Shown piece after piece: positions 25,757 to 34,511 of a DNA stretch of 45,493 nt; the stretch's first letter is position 1; each line of letters opens with the position of its first letter. Below the pieces are notes generated by a model. The model saw nothing but the letters and a program-made list of their open reading frames with translations. It did no database searches and was not told the origin of the DNA. The DNA is from a virus. The translations under genes were made by a program, and so were the position numbers. The stretch is taken from the IMG/VR virus record IMGVR_UViG_3300048912_000073, positions 1 through 45,493 of that record; one strand, 5' to 3'.

Positions 25757-27504
25757 AATTCATATCCTAACACTTGGGGATTTTTAGTGTTCAACCAAAC
25801 CCGAATGCGGCGAGGCGTGCGAAGGTATCCGGCATTTGCGAGAATTTCGGCGTTGCTTTCCGGCGGTTCGACGGGCGCCCGTTGGCGAAACCAATCGCGA
25901 CCCTTCTTCCTGGGGAAGCCGTCACCTTCGACCGTAATCCATTCGTAAAAGGTCCGAAGATCGGCGGTAAAGTACGAAACCTTAATTGACGCTCTGCCGG
26001 ACGAACGCGACGTATGCGGCGAATACACGACGCGTAAAACGTCGAAGTATTCGACAACCGGCAAATCGGACCTAAGAAGTTCTTCGTTGCTGGAAGTGCC
26101 GTCGATATTCGGCCCTTCGTATTGAATGTCGAATGTTTCCCCACAAACAACGCATTCTTTGGCTGTAGTGTGAGCGTAGGCCCCGCAACCGGCTTGCTTG
26201 TCTATCATCTTGCCGACTGAACAAATCTTAACAGGCGCATCGCCCGGCTTGCCGTTGCCTTTCGGTTTCGGGATTACCGGATCATTGATCGGCCCCAGGC
26301 GGCGCGTATTGCCAGCGAAGTCCAACACTAAGCAATGATGCTTAATGAATTCGAAACCGGGGATATACTGTTGCGGGTTCGTATAGTCGTACGGGCGCGT
26401 TCCTCGCCCTAGCATCTGAACCCATAGCCCGGTTGACATAGTTGGCCGAAGCATGGCGATTAGATCAATCGGGGGATGATCGAAGCCCGTCGTAAGAATG
26501 TCTTTGTTGACAATACAACGCAACTCGCCGCGCTTGAACGCCGCAATAATTTCGTCGCGCTGCCCCTGGGGCATCTTTGAATGAACCGCAGCCGCCGGAA
26601 CGCCGAAGGTCGACCGCAGCATTTCCGCGATGTGTTCGGCGTGTTCAATGCCGCTCGCGAAGATAAGCCAAGATCGCCGCTGCATTCCCTGTTGAACGAC
26701 TTCGCAAAGGGCTTCGTACGTAATGTCGTCTTTGTCGACGGCAGCTTGCAATGCGCCTTCGATAAAATCGCCAGTCGACGACATGCCGACGCCCGATACG
26801 TCAAGTTCGGTCGCCGTTTTCTTCGGGAAGATCGGGCAAAGGTAACCTTCGGCAATAAGGCGCGAGAAACCTTGAATATCGCAAAGGTTGTACGCAATGT
26901 CGGTAAATATCGGCCCGTTCGTTAAAAGCCCCATGCCTAGACGATAGATTGTCGCACTAAGTCCAATGATCTTCAGATAAGGATTGATCGCCTTTAGCTG
27001 AAGGATGAAGTCGCCGTAAGAACTATCCGCCGAAGGTCCAACTAGGTGCGCTTCGTCGATAATCATTAGATCGCGAAAGCCGAAGATCGAACGCCCGTCT
27101 TCGTCGACGCCGCGAACCATCGATTTAACGCCGCCGAAGATGATCGGTTGTATGAAGTCCTTTTGCTTTAGCCCGGCGGAATAGATACCAAGCGGCGCAT
27201 TCGGCCAAACCCTTTGAAGTTGCTTCGCGTTTTGTTCGATCAACTCTTTGACGTGAGTTGACATGATAACCCGCGTTTGGGGAAACACGTCGTACACTCG
27301 CCGAAGAAACTTCGCGATAACGAACGACTTACCTGTTCCCGTCGGCAGGGCGATAAGCGGGTTCGCTTCGATCGGGCGCCCTTCGAAGTCGGTTCCGCCG
27401 TGTTCGTCGAAGTACCGAAAAAGCGTATCAACCGCTTCCTCTTGATACCATCGATCAAGCGACGGCCCGCCGTTGTGCCCGATTGTCGCGAACGGCGCGT
27501 TCAT
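25753..27504 (-). CDS. SF2 helicase (DEAH/DEAD type)
   Basis: Started at ATG 27504, which overlaps the upstream stop as ATGA; a longer in-frame extension would run into the nuclease gene. The 583-residue protein has motif I LPTGTGKS (about 53-60), motif II DEAH (150-153), motif III GLSATIYR and motif VI QMLGRGTR. A late Cys pair region (GCGAYAHTTAKECVVCG) suggests a zinc ribbon. The enzyme should unwind DNA or remodel replication/recombination intermediates. It resembles RecG/UvsW-style phage helicases in size. Confidence 0.9.
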   Translation of the reverse strand: MNAPFATIGHNGGPSLDRWYQEEAVDTLFRYFDEHGGTDFEGRPIEANPLIALPTGTGKSFVIAKFLRRVYDVFPQTRVIMSTHVKELIEQNAKQLQRVWPNAPLGIYSAGLKQKDFIQPIIFGGVKSMVRGVDEDGRSIFGFRDLMIIDEAHLVGPSADSSYGDFILQLKAINPYLKIIGLSATIYRLGMGLLTNGPIFTDIAYNLCDIQGFSRLIAEGYLCPIFPKKTATELDVSGVGMSSTGDFIEGALQAAVDKDDITYEALCEVVQQGMQRRSWLIFASGIEHAEHIAEMLRSTFGVPAAAVHSKMPQGQRDEIIAAFKRGELRCIVNKDILTTGFDHPPIDLIAMLRPTMSTGLWVQMLGRGTRPYDYTNPQQYIPGFEFIKHHCLVLDFAGNTRRLGPINDPVIPKPKGNGKPGDAPVKICSVGKMIDKQAGCGAYAHTTAKECVVCGETFDIQYEGPNIDGTSSNEELLRSDLPVVEYFDVLRVVYSPHTSRSSGRASIKVSYFTADLRTFYEWITVEGDGFPRKKGRDWFRQRAPVEPPESNAEILANAGYLRTPRRIRVWLNTKNPQVLGYEF

Positions 27505-28403
27505 ACAATCCGGCGCCATTGTGGGCAGCCCTGGGGGACTAACTCGCGCTGAATGATGCCGTCGAAGATGCGACAATGCCACTCGCCCCCGTCGACGGGC
27601 GAAGCGTGTTCACAGCTTCGGCAATTGACTTCGGGCGCGGCCCCGTGATGGCATATCGGCGAATAGTGGCAAAGCTTGCATTCGCCGAACGCGGCGCTTT
27701 GCGCGATCTTCGCGGGCGGGATTTGGCTGAAGATCACGCGGCCCGCCTTTTCGTACAAGCGAACGCCGTGGTTGAAATCAAGTTGAATGATTTCGAAATA
27801 AAGTTCGTCGGTTTCCTTATTGACGGCACAATACAGCCCGTACGGCAAAGCGTACGCCTGCCCGTACGACGACATTTGCGAGAAATGCACCGGCTTCGAC
27901 TTGCGCATACCTTCAGCCTTAGCCGTGTTGCGCGTCAATACTGGCCATTTCGAAGTGATCGGCCCTGCAAGCTTGGCGAATGACTTTTCGTTATGCGTTT
28001 TGAATTCGACAAGCAACGGCCCCGGCAAGCCATAGCGCACGGGAGCAATTGCGATGCCGTCAAGGGAACCGCCATAATGCCCCATATGTCCGCTGATTTT
28101 GTATTGTTTGCCGTCGGCGTCGAACTCGAAAACTTCAAAGCCAATCCGACGAAGCCGCTTAATAAATTTCGGTTCTTCGTAATGACCGCGCTTAAACAGC
28201 CGGTGCTTTCGCCCGTCGTGCTTTTCCTGCCGAAGCCAACGAAAGCCCGCCCAAAGCTGCATTTCGCAAGGCTTGCCGATTTCGGAACCGCCAAGATGCC
28301 AGCGCGGCCCTTCTTCGTATTCGGCAACGCTATCGGCTTCGACTTCCGCGCTTATAGTCGCGGCGAGCCTTTCGCGTTCCGTTTGAAACGACAAGTCGAA
28401 CAC
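27501..28403 (-). CDS. Cas4/RecB-like PD-(D/E)XK exonuclease
   Basis: The best start is GTG 28403, behind AAAGGGG; the longer open frame upstream is a shadow of the neighbouring Gly-rich gene. The 300-residue protein has GGSEIGKPCEMQLW near the N-terminus, an SLDG aspartate and an EFKTH Glu-x-Lys motif. These are the core of the PD-(D/E)XK fold. A Cys-rich C-terminal region (CKLCHYSPIC, then CRSC) resembles the iron-sulphur/zinc cluster of Cas4-type nucleases. Next to a DUF669 protein and a Sak4-like ATPase it probably makes ssDNA ends for phage recombination. Confidence 0.82.
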   Translation of the reverse strand: MFDLSFQTERERLAATISAEVEADSVAEYEEGPRWHLGGSEIGKPCEMQLWAGFRWLRQEKHDGRKHRLFKRGHYEEPKFIKRLRRIGFEVFEFDADGKQYKISGHMGHYGGSLDGIAIAPVRYGLPGPLLVEFKTHNEKSFAKLAGPITSKWPVLTRNTAKAEGMRKSKPVHFSQMSSYGQAYALPYGLYCAVNKETDELYFEIIQLDFNHGVRLYEKAGRVIFSQIPPAKIAQSAAFGECKLCHYSPICHHGAAPEVNCRSCEHASPVDGGEWHCRIFDGIIQRELVPQGCPQWRRIV

Positions 28404-28496
28404 GTCAAATCCCCTTTGTCGGACTGTGCCAGTAAGGCGAACGGCAGTCGTACCCGTTCGATTACGTCGGGGGACGCCCGGCACGGCCCGACAAAG

Positions 28497-28518
28497 GGCA
28501 GGGACCGAAGCCCCTGCC
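28497..28518 (-). terminator. Hairpin between DUF669 and nuclease genes
   Basis: On the minus strand GGCAGGG and CCCTGCC arms flank a TTCG-containing loop and are followed by CTTT. It lies just after the DUF669 stop, so it may act as a partial terminator that lowers nuclease expression relative to the abundant ssDNA-binding protein. Weak T run. Confidence 0.45.
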
Positions 28519-28527
28519 GATTGACGC

Positions 28528-29244
28528 TTAACGCTGGCCCCAACCGGGCGCCCCGCCGCCGGAACCCTGCGACCAAGCCTGTTGACCATTGCCGCCCGCT
28601 GCCGCGCCGCCGCCCTGGGCACCGGCCCCGCCGCCTTGCGCGCCCCAACCGCCGCCGGTTGTCTGCCCGCCCTGGGGCTGTTGTCCCGGCTGGCCCTGCG
28701 CAGCACCGGCGCCCGGCTGGAAACCGCCGCCCGGCTGACCCTGGGGCTGCTGGCCCTGGGGATTGCCGCTTGCGCCGCCAAAGCCTGCCGAACCGCCGCC
28801 AAAGCCGCCGCCCTGCTGCGCACCGGCACCGGCCTTGTTCGGTTCGTTGCCGTTGATATCGTAAAGCTTGCCGATCTTTGTACGGTTGGCGTTGCGTTCG
28901 TCGGGATCGGGGGCAATGTCGACGACGAACGGCTTCCCGTGCAGTTCTTCGGTTGCCTGGAAGCGGAAGACGCCGATTACGTGACAATACGCCGAAAGCT
29001 GCCCGTTAGCGATACGAACCGTGTCGGGGTTCTTGTTGTGAAGGTTCAGGCGGTCGATATGCTGAACGCCCTTCGCCGGACCATCGATCGCTTCAAGCGT
29101 AAGTGCGAGAAAACCGCCGGTTCCGTCCTTAGTCGGCTTCAGTTCGCTCCCCACAATAACGACGGGATGCTTGCCGACGGGCAGTTGCGAGCCGCCGCCG
29201 TACGACGGATCGATGCCGTTGCTATCAAACTGGAATGCAGGCAT
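28528..29244 (-). CDS. DUF669 single-stranded DNA-binding-type protein
   Basis: The first ~140 residues match DUF669 in pattern (GSQLPVGKHPVVIVGSELKPT, then TGGFLALTLEAIDGPAKG, then RLNLHNKNP). The rest, about 100 residues, is a Gly/Gln/Ala low-complexity tail like that of SSB linkers. It ends in GAPGWGQR and lacks the acidic tip. DUF669 proteins usually sit beside phage recombination ATPases and are thought to bind ssDNA. An AAGGAAGTCAA leader precedes ATG 29244. The missing acidic tip appears at the end of the clamp-like protein instead. Confidence 0.8.
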   Translation of the reverse strand: MPAFQFDSNGIDPSYGGGSQLPVGKHPVVIVGSELKPTKDGTGGFLALTLEAIDGPAKGVQHIDRLNLHNKNPDTVRIANGQLSAYCHVIGVFRFQATEELHGKPFVVDIAPDPDERNANRTKIGKLYDINGNEPNKAGAGAQQGGGFGGGSAGFGGASGNPQGQQPQGQPGGGFQPGAGAAQGQPGQQPQGGQTTGGGWGAQGGGAGAQGGGAAAGGNGQQAWSQGSGGGAPGWGQR

Positions 29245-29259
29245 TTGACTTCCTTTCGA

Positions 29260-30234
29260 TTATACGTCGCGATTGAAAAGATCGATTGCCCCGCCCGTCG
29301 CGACGTTTACGGCGTTGGCGATTTGGTTCCACGAATGCCCTGCGATCAAATTCGAAGGCGTACCCTGGGGAGCCGTTGGAAGCGGGATTTCGCCGGATAT
29401 GCCGAAGCGGTTGCCTGCGACATACGACGGCTTGCGAACAACGCCCGCAACTCGCCCTTGGTTCATTGAAGTAGCCTGTTGAATTTGATCGCCCTTCGTA
29501 ATGAACATTGGTTCATGAACAAACGCGATCATATCCGCCCATTGCGTCAACATTTCGCGTTTGCCGTAGTTCTTATTATTCTTCGGCGAATGCAAGAGCA
29601 AATCCCAAGCGTCATATTCGCCGAACGCGGGATCGATCGCCTTCGACGCAAAAACATGCGCGGTGAAGATTACGTTAATGCCGCCGTAAAACGCTAGTTC
29701 GTCAAGTGCGGTCAACAGCTTGCCGAACTGTTCGTTCGCATAGCCGTACGCCTTGCCGTATCCTCCTAGCGCGCTTTCCATTGTAACGCCCTTGGGATTG
29801 CCCGGCTTGTAATCCTTGTCGCTCGCAATCGTCTTTTCGTGAATGCGCTGTTCGGTCGCCGTGGCGCTATCGAGTACGATCGATCGGAAGGGGAATTGCC
29901 CCGCCTGGGCACGGCGCTTGATATCGTCGACCGTCGCAAGCAATTCGTCGAACGTTTCGATTTGCTTCGTCTTCGGAACGACGATTGATCCATATCCCAT
30001 TTCAAGAGGGATCAACAGGGCGCTCGGCGCCCCGCAAGCGAGCGTTGTCTTGCCGATCTTTTCAACGCCCGACACGACGATACGTGCGCCGACTTGCCGC
30101 GTTACGCTTTCGATCGTGTCAAGCGCGCTCTTGCCCGGCGCCTGGGGAGCGAAGCCGCCGAACGCTGCCGCGTTGTTTGTGGGCTGCCCGAAACCGGGAT
30201 TGTTCGCGCCTAGGGCGTCGGCAAAAGCGTTCAT
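29260..30234 (-). CDS. Sak4-like / AAA_24 RecA-fold ATPase
   Basis: From ATG 30234 (overlapping the upstream stop as TAATG) the protein is 324 residues. A Walker A loop SGVEKIGKTT lies at about 55-64 and a Walker B strand FRSIVLDS ends at Asp122. The Gly/Ala-rich first 35 residues are probably disordered. The family (Sak4/AAA_24) includes phage single-strand annealing and RecA-like proteins. With DUF669 and a Cas4-type nuclease it forms a typical phage recombination trio. Confidence 0.85.
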   Translation of the reverse strand: MNAFADALGANNPGFGQPTNNAAAFGGFAPQAPGKSALDTIESVTRQVGARIVVSGVEKIGKTTLACGAPSALLIPLEMGYGSIVVPKTKQIETFDELLATVDDIKRRAQAGQFPFRSIVLDSATATEQRIHEKTIASDKDYKPGNPKGVTMESALGGYGKAYGYANEQFGKLLTALDELAFYGGINVIFTAHVFASKAIDPAFGEYDAWDLLLHSPKNNKNYGKREMLTQWADMIAFVHEPMFITKGDQIQQATSMNQGRVAGVVRKPSYVAGNRFGISGEIPLPTAPQGTPSNLIAGHSWNQIANAVNVATGGAIDLFNRDV

Positions 30235-30476
30235 TAGTTCATTGCCTTTCGTGCAGCGGTGCAAGCTTCGCAGTTGCAACCTTCCTTCGGCGTCGGCTTT
30301 CCGAACAACAAATCGAATAAATCGCCGCCTTCAAGATCGTCAAGCGAAACGATCACAACGCGCGGCGGTTTCGAACTTTCAATTTCGGCTAGTTCGTCGA
30401 CGATAGGCTTTGCCTTCGCGTCGTATTCTTCCTGCAACGCGCGCAATTGCTCTTTCAGTTCCGTTTCACGGTCCAT
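30234..30476 (-). CDS. Hypothetical protein, 80 aa, coiled coil plus Cys motif
   Basis: Starts at ATG 30476 behind AAAGGAACCGGCACT, a minus-strand version of the leader common in the right-hand block. Residues 3-35 are a charged coiled coil. A short beta/acidic segment follows, then GCNCEAC near the C-terminus, a possible metal site. Translationally coupled to the Sak4-like gene. Function unknown. Confidence 0.65.
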   Translation of the reverse strand: MDRETELKEQLRALQEEYDAKAKPIVDELAEIESSKPPRVVIVSLDDLEGGDLFDLLFGKPTPKEGCNCEACTAARKAMN

Positions 30477-30499
30477 AGTGCCGGTTCCTTTCAGGAAGT

Positions 30500-30548
30500 G
30501 CCGGGGCAGGTACGTTGCCCTTTTTGAATGCCCGTACCCTGCCCCGGC
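30500..30548. repeat. Inverted repeat in an intergenic gap
   Basis: A 15-base arm at 30500-30514 pairs with 30533-30548 with one bulged base. The arms are GC-rich and the loop is 18 bases. It lies in the 97-base gap of the minus operon and lacks a T run on either strand, so it is more likely an mRNA stabiliser, processing or attenuation structure than an intrinsic terminator. Confidence 0.7.
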
Positions 30549-30573
30549 GCCCGTGGTGCGACCCGTCGGGCTA

Positions 30574-31197
30574 TCAGCGAAGCGCCGCCTTCGGTTCCTT
30601 GATTTCCAGCGACGGCGAACCGGGCGTAATTTCGAGGATTTCGTCGACAAGCTTCTTCACGGCGCTATGCGTTGGAAGCGAAGCGTCAAGCTTATTATAT
30701 TCGGACTTGCTGAAGTCCGCCTTCCAAACGATAATACGTTCGACAAGGAACTTGCCTTCGTTGCCCAAGGCTTCGCACTTGTCTTCGACGGCTTCGATTG
30801 CTTCAACGTCGCCGCGAAGCTTATAGTTCAGCTTATGGCCAAGCTTCAGCATATAGCCGCCGCCTAGATCGTGATTGTTAACGCCTTCCTTCGGCGTCGG
30901 GAAGACGTACGCGCCGACCGCCTTGCGAATTTCCATTTCGGAATTCTTGGCAGCTTCAAGCGTCGCTTTGGCGGCTTCCCAACGCTTCAAGAGCATATCG
31001 CGAGCGACTTCATTGAACGGTGCGCCTTCGACAGCGCCGACGATAGTGCAACCTTCCGCGTGTTCGCAACACGAATTCGCAGGTTCGTTAAACGGCGTTT
31101 CGATCCGAAGAAAAGCAACGTTGTTGCAGTTCGGCGCATCGCACATTGCGACCGACGGCGCCGACGGTTCGGCGGTTGCAGGGGTTCCCCATGCCAT
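30574..31197 (-). CDS. Hypothetical protein, 207 aa, first gene of the replication operon
   Basis: The N-terminal ~50 residues hold a Cys/His cluster (CDAPNCNN and CCEHAEGC), a likely zinc site. Residues 65-95 are a helical charged stretch and the C-terminal half is alpha/beta (HKLNYKLRGDVEAIEAVEDKC). Proteins like this often head phage recombination operons next to Sak4 and DUF669 genes, but no function is known to me. The start ATG 31197 follows a GCAAAGGAATTC region. Confidence 0.65.
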   Translation of the reverse strand: MAWGTPATAEPSAPSVAMCDAPNCNNVAFLRIETPFNEPANSCCEHAEGCTIVGAVEGAPFNEVARDMLLKRWEAAKATLEAAKNSEMEIRKAVGAYVFPTPKEGVNNHDLGGGYMLKLGHKLNYKLRGDVEAIEAVEDKCEALGNEGKFLVERIIVWKADFSKSEYNKLDASLPTHSAVKKLVDEILEITPGSPSLEIKEPKAALR

Positions 31198-31258
31198 GAT
31201 TTGAATTCCTTTGCCCGGTTACGACTGTTGCGATCGATTAGGCGTCGACCGCCTGCCC

Positions 31259-31287
31259 TATGTGCCCCTGCCGTTATCCCCTGTCAA
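31259..31287 (-). promoter_or_regulatory. Candidate promoter for the leftward replication operon
   Basis: On the minus strand TTGACA (31287 down to 31282) is followed after 17 bases by CACATA. The -35 is perfect and the spacing matches the other promoters of this phage. The -10 is poor, so it may need an activator. It lies in the 159-base divergent region (31198-31356). A weaker rightward candidate there is TTGTGC-16-TACGGT, before the HTH gene. Confidence 0.45.
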
Positions 31288-31356
31288 CGATATTTTGCGG
31301 CTTGTGCAAAAAATTATTCCCGGTACGGTGCGCGCAAACTAGCTGAAGGGCATTCA

Positions 31357-31566
31357 ATGACAACCCCTAGCGATAGCGTGCCGCTGCTAGAGCGGACGCT
31401 TTATCTTGTGAACAACGCGCCCCGATCGATCACGTTCGCCGAAATGGCGAGGCAAATCGACGTTTCGCCTTCATGGGTAAGCGCGTTCGCAAAAGACCTT
31501 ATTCCCGACCCTGGCGTTCGGAAGGTTCAAGCGTTGCATGATTACCTTTCAGGGCTGCAAATCTAA
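31357..31566 (+). CDS. Small helix-turn-helix protein (69 aa)
   Basis: Residues about 22-46 (ITFAEMARQIDVSPSWVSAF) have the classic helix-turn-helix spacing of Cro/LacI-type DNA-binding proteins. The gene lies in the divergent control region and overlaps the start of the primase-helicase gene by TAATG. It could regulate the divergent promoters or act at the origin. No C-terminal repressor domain is present, so it does not by itself imply lysogeny. Confidence 0.7.
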   Translation: MTTPSDSVPLLERTLYLVNNAPRSITFAEMARQIDVSPSWVSAFAKDLIPDPGVRKVQALHDYLSGLQI

Positions 31567-33938
31567 TGGCGTTCGATGCAATCCCTTCCGAAATGCGCTT
31601 TTACCGCCAATGGATCGTGTGGCGGCTGGAAGATCAAGGCGGGCCGAAACCGACGAAGGTTCCGTACTCACCTATCGTCGCTGGCGCTAAGGCTGCCGTC
31701 GACAAGGCGTCGACCTGGGGCACGTTTGAAGACGCCTTGCGCGCGTTCGATAGCGGCGCCTTTAGCGGTATCGGCTTCGTCCTTACCGACGATGATCCTT
31801 ACGTTTTTATCGACCTTGACGACCCCAAGGGCGACGACGAAATCTTTCAACGTCAACAGCGCATCTTTCACGAAATCCAATCGTACGCCGAACGCTCGCC
31901 ATCGGGCACCGGCTTGCACATCATTGGCAAGGGCAGCATTCCGCGCGGTCGCAAGCGGGCGCAAATCGAAATCTATTCAAACCTTCGCTTCATGACCATG
32001 ACCGGCGACGTTTATCGCGACGCGCCGATTATCGAATGCCAAGATGCGGCAATGTTGCTTTGGCATCAAATGGGCGGACCGGCTTCGATCCACCAATACG
32101 GCGGCAACGCCGAACAGAAAGAAGACGACGCAAGCGTTATCGGTAAGGCGCTGTCTGCCCTGAACGGCGACAAGTTCCGCGCGCTGTACGAAGGCGATTG
32201 GGAAAGCCTTTACGCCTCGCAATCTGAAGCCGATTTCGCGCTTGTCGATATCGTCGCGTTTTATACGCAAAACCGCGATCAAATCGCACGCATCTTCCGC
32301 GCGTCGAAGCTTGGCGAGCGCGACAAAGCGAAGCGCGACGATTACGTTTCGTACATGGTGAACAAGTCGTTCGATCGGCAGTTGCCCGAAATCGATATCG
32401 AAGGGCTAAAGGTCCAGTTCGACGACCTTTTGCAGCCGGAAGAACAGATTGAATTGCCGGGGTTCCTGAACGGTAACGGGGCGGTGGAAGGACCAACCGC
32501 CCCGACCGATGCGGAACCGGGCAGGACCGCGCTTCAGGCGACGCCACAAGTCGCACAAGGCCCTGAAGGCGTCAACCCGTCCGACATAATTTTACCCCCA
32601 GGCTTGCTAGGGGAAGTCGCGAACTTCATTTACGAAGCCGCGCCGCGTCCAGTGCGTGAAATTGCCCTAGTCGGCGCGATCGGCCTTGTTGCCGGTATTG
32701 TGGGCAAGGCGTTCAACATATCAGCAACCGGCCTGAATATGTACGTCCTTTGCCTCGCCCCAACGGGCACGGGTAAAGAAGCCATCAACGCGGGCGTATC
32801 GAAGTTGATTAGCGCGTGTCTGCCGACGTGCCCCGTAATTGCCGATTTCGTCGGACCGGGCGAAACACGATCGGACGCGGCGCTTATCAAATGGCTCGCC
32901 CGTCAACCTTGCGTGTTCAGCGTACAAGGCGAATGGGGAATGCGTCTAAAACAGATGGCAAGCCCGTTCGCGAACTCGAACGAAATCGGCGTTAAGAAGG
33001 TCGTAATGGACCTGTTTAACAAGTCCGGTCACGGCAACATCCTAAACCCGATGGCGTATTCGGATAAGGATAAGAACACGCCGCCGATCGCCGCCCCTTC
33101 ATTTACCCTAATCGGCGAAAGCACGCCCGAAAAGTTTTACGAAGCCCTTGACGAAGGCATGATTGCCGACGGCTTCCTTCCTCGCTTCCTAACGATCGAA
33201 TATCAGGGCAAGCGGCCCGCTATGTCCAAAAGCGCGGCATATGCGAAACCGTCGTTCGCCCTAATCGATATGGTCACCGAACTAACCGCGCACGTCAAAC
33301 AGGTTATGTCATCGGGCGGCGTCGTTCAGGTGCGAGCCGATCCATACGCCGAAAAGCTGCTAGACGACTTCGACAAGTTTGCAGATGCCCACATTAACGA
33401 CGGTCAAGCAAACGAAGTCGTTCGGCATATGTGGAACCGTGCGCACGTCAAGGCGCTGAAGCTTGCCGCCCTGGTCGCCGTTGGCCAGTACCCGTACGAT
33501 CCCTGCATTGATATCGACGCGGCCCGTTGGGCTTGCGATCTTGTCGCTCGCGATATCGTGTCTGTCATCAACCGCTTTCAAACCGGCGACATTGGCGCTG
33601 GCGTCATGGGCACGACCGAAGCGAAGCAAGTCGCGGATATGGTTCGCGCAATCTCGCGTTGGGCGAAGGACGAAACCGGGCAGGAAGCGGCTAAGTACGG
33701 CATACCGGGCAATATGCACGCGGCAGGCGTATTCCCGTTGTCGGCGCTAACGCAAAGGCTCTTTCAGCTTGCGTCGTATCGCAACGATAAGGTCGGCGCG
33801 ACAAATGCGATCAAGCGCGCATTGCAGCATTTGTTAGATGCCGATGATCTTCGCGAGTTGCCGCGTAAGCAAATGCAAGACACATTCGGAACCGCCGCAC
33901 GCGCATTCGTAATATCGAAACCGCAGAATTTTGTATAG
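31566..33938 (+). CDS. Primase-polymerase / DUF3987-type helicase fusion
   Basis: The 790-residue protein has an N-terminal AEP-type primase-polymerase: RQWIVWRLE, the VPYSP turn, GIGFVLTDDDPYVFIDLDD (Asp83 and Asp85 as likely metal ligands) and SPSGTGLHII with His118. A Pro/Ala-rich linker (about 290-335) leads to a DUF3987-like helicase half. Its Walker A loop APTGTGKE is at about 397-404 and GESTPEKFYEALDEGMIADGF is a family hallmark. It should prime and unwind DNA at the fork, next to the candidate origin immediately downstream. Confidence 0.85.
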   Translation: MAFDAIPSEMRFYRQWIVWRLEDQGGPKPTKVPYSPIVAGAKAAVDKASTWGTFEDALRAFDSGAFSGIGFVLTDDDPYVFIDLDDPKGDDEIFQRQQRIFHEIQSYAERSPSGTGLHIIGKGSIPRGRKRAQIEIYSNLRFMTMTGDVYRDAPIIECQDAAMLLWHQMGGPASIHQYGGNAEQKEDDASVIGKALSALNGDKFRALYEGDWESLYASQSEADFALVDIVAFYTQNRDQIARIFRASKLGERDKAKRDDYVSYMVNKSFDRQLPEIDIEGLKVQFDDLLQPEEQIELPGFLNGNGAVEGPTAPTDAEPGRTALQATPQVAQGPEGVNPSDIILPPGLLGEVANFIYEAAPRPVREIALVGAIGLVAGIVGKAFNISATGLNMYVLCLAPTGTGKEAINAGVSKLISACLPTCPVIADFVGPGETRSDAALIKWLARQPCVFSVQGEWGMRLKQMASPFANSNEIGVKKVVMDLFNKSGHGNILNPMAYSDKDKNTPPIAAPSFTLIGESTPEKFYEALDEGMIADGFLPRFLTIEYQGKRPAMSKSAAYAKPSFALIDMVTELTAHVKQVMSSGGVVQVRADPYAEKLLDDFDKFADAHINDGQANEVVRHMWNRAHVKALKLAALVAVGQYPYDPCIDIDAARWACDLVARDIVSVINRFQTGDIGAGVMGTTEAKQVADMVRAISRWAKDETGQEAAKYGIPGNMHAAGVFPLSALTQRLFQLASYRNDKVGATNAIKRALQHLLDADDLRELPRKQMQDTFGTAARAFVISKPQNFV

Positions 33939-34146
33939 TATTGTAGGGCGTTTATAGGCTGAAAGCCGCAGAAATCCGCCAATTTGTATGTTTTGTAGGT
34001 TGTATGGCCATTGTGTGATTGGAGACCATCCCATGCCCGGCCTGATAGTGAATTTCCTCTACCCCTTATATACAAACATACAAAATATACAAAATGGCAG
34101 ATTTCCAAGGGTTTAGCTATACAATGATCCATACAATACAATACAA
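33931..34146. repeat. AT-rich TTGTA/TACAA repeat cluster, candidate replication origin
   Basis: Five TTGTA copies (33931, 33941, 33984, 33993, 34000) are followed by seven TACAA copies (34071, 34079, 34088, 34120, 34132, 34137, 34142). The two halves are therefore inverted around a centre near 34035. The stretch is far more AT-rich than the rest of the genome and carries no convincing gene from 33939 to 34268. It lies just after the primase-helicase gene. An origin with iteron-like sites is the best explanation; a complex operator is the alternative. Confidence 0.6.
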
Positions 34147-34211
34147 AGGAACCGCCGAAGGGCTAAACGAACGATCGATCGTATATCCGATAAAAATTTT
34201 GTCGATTTCGC

Positions 34212-34240
34212 TTGACAGGTACGACGAATGCGATTAGACA
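34212..34240 (+). promoter_or_regulatory. Promoter P1 of the accessory block
   Basis: TTGACA (34212-34217), 17 bases, TAGACA (34235-34240). It precedes the 72-residue gene and the Mom-like gene and belongs to a family of promoters with identical spacing in this block. Confidence 0.7.
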
Positions 34241-34268
34241 GGGGTTATCAAGACCGAAAGGACGACCG

Positions 34269-34487
34269 ATGTTGGAACCATGGTATATCAAACACGATCG
34301 CAAGGTTATCGCGAATATGCGCCGCGTTATCGAAGGCAAGGGCGACAACGAAACCGTTCGTTACTTGGGCGATCAACTTCCGGTTCTTGTTTCGGAAGTG
34401 AAGCGCCGGATTGTCGAGCGCGAAGCGCGTATTGAAGCCGATATTGCCAAGTTCAACGAAGTCGGCGGCGATTACGACAAGATGTAA
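34269..34487 (+). CDS. Hypothetical charged helical protein (72 aa)
   Basis: Starts at ATG 34269 behind GAAAGGACG. The product is almost wholly charged helix (RRVIEGKGDNETVRYLGDQL and a Glu/Arg-rich second half) and probably forms a coiled coil. It is the first gene after promoter P1 and is followed 24 bases later by the Mom-like gene, so it may be co-expressed with it. Unknown function. Confidence 0.6.
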   Translation: MLEPWYIKHDRKVIANMRRVIEGKGDNETVRYLGDQLPVLVSEVKRRIVEREARIEADIAKFNEVGGDYDKM

Positions 34488-34511
34488 TGTGGGCACAAGG
34501 AAGCAATATCG

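Noticed and set aside
28528-28850. Gly/Gln-rich repeats as a tandem DNA repeat or CRISPR-like array
   Set aside because: The repetition is irregular and explained by the low-complexity tail of the DUF669 protein.
28404-28916. N-terminal extension of the Cas4-like nuclease frame
   Set aside because: Arg/Ala/Pro-rich shadow of the Gly/Gln-rich tail of the DUF669 gene. GTG 28403 with AAAGGGG is a better start.
31357-31566. Lysogeny control region
   Set aside because: Only a short HTH protein is present, with no integrase, full repressor, excisionase or attachment site seen.
34033-34116. 27-codon ORF inside the AT-rich repeat region
   Set aside because: No ribosome site, composition dictated by the repeats, no sign of conservation.
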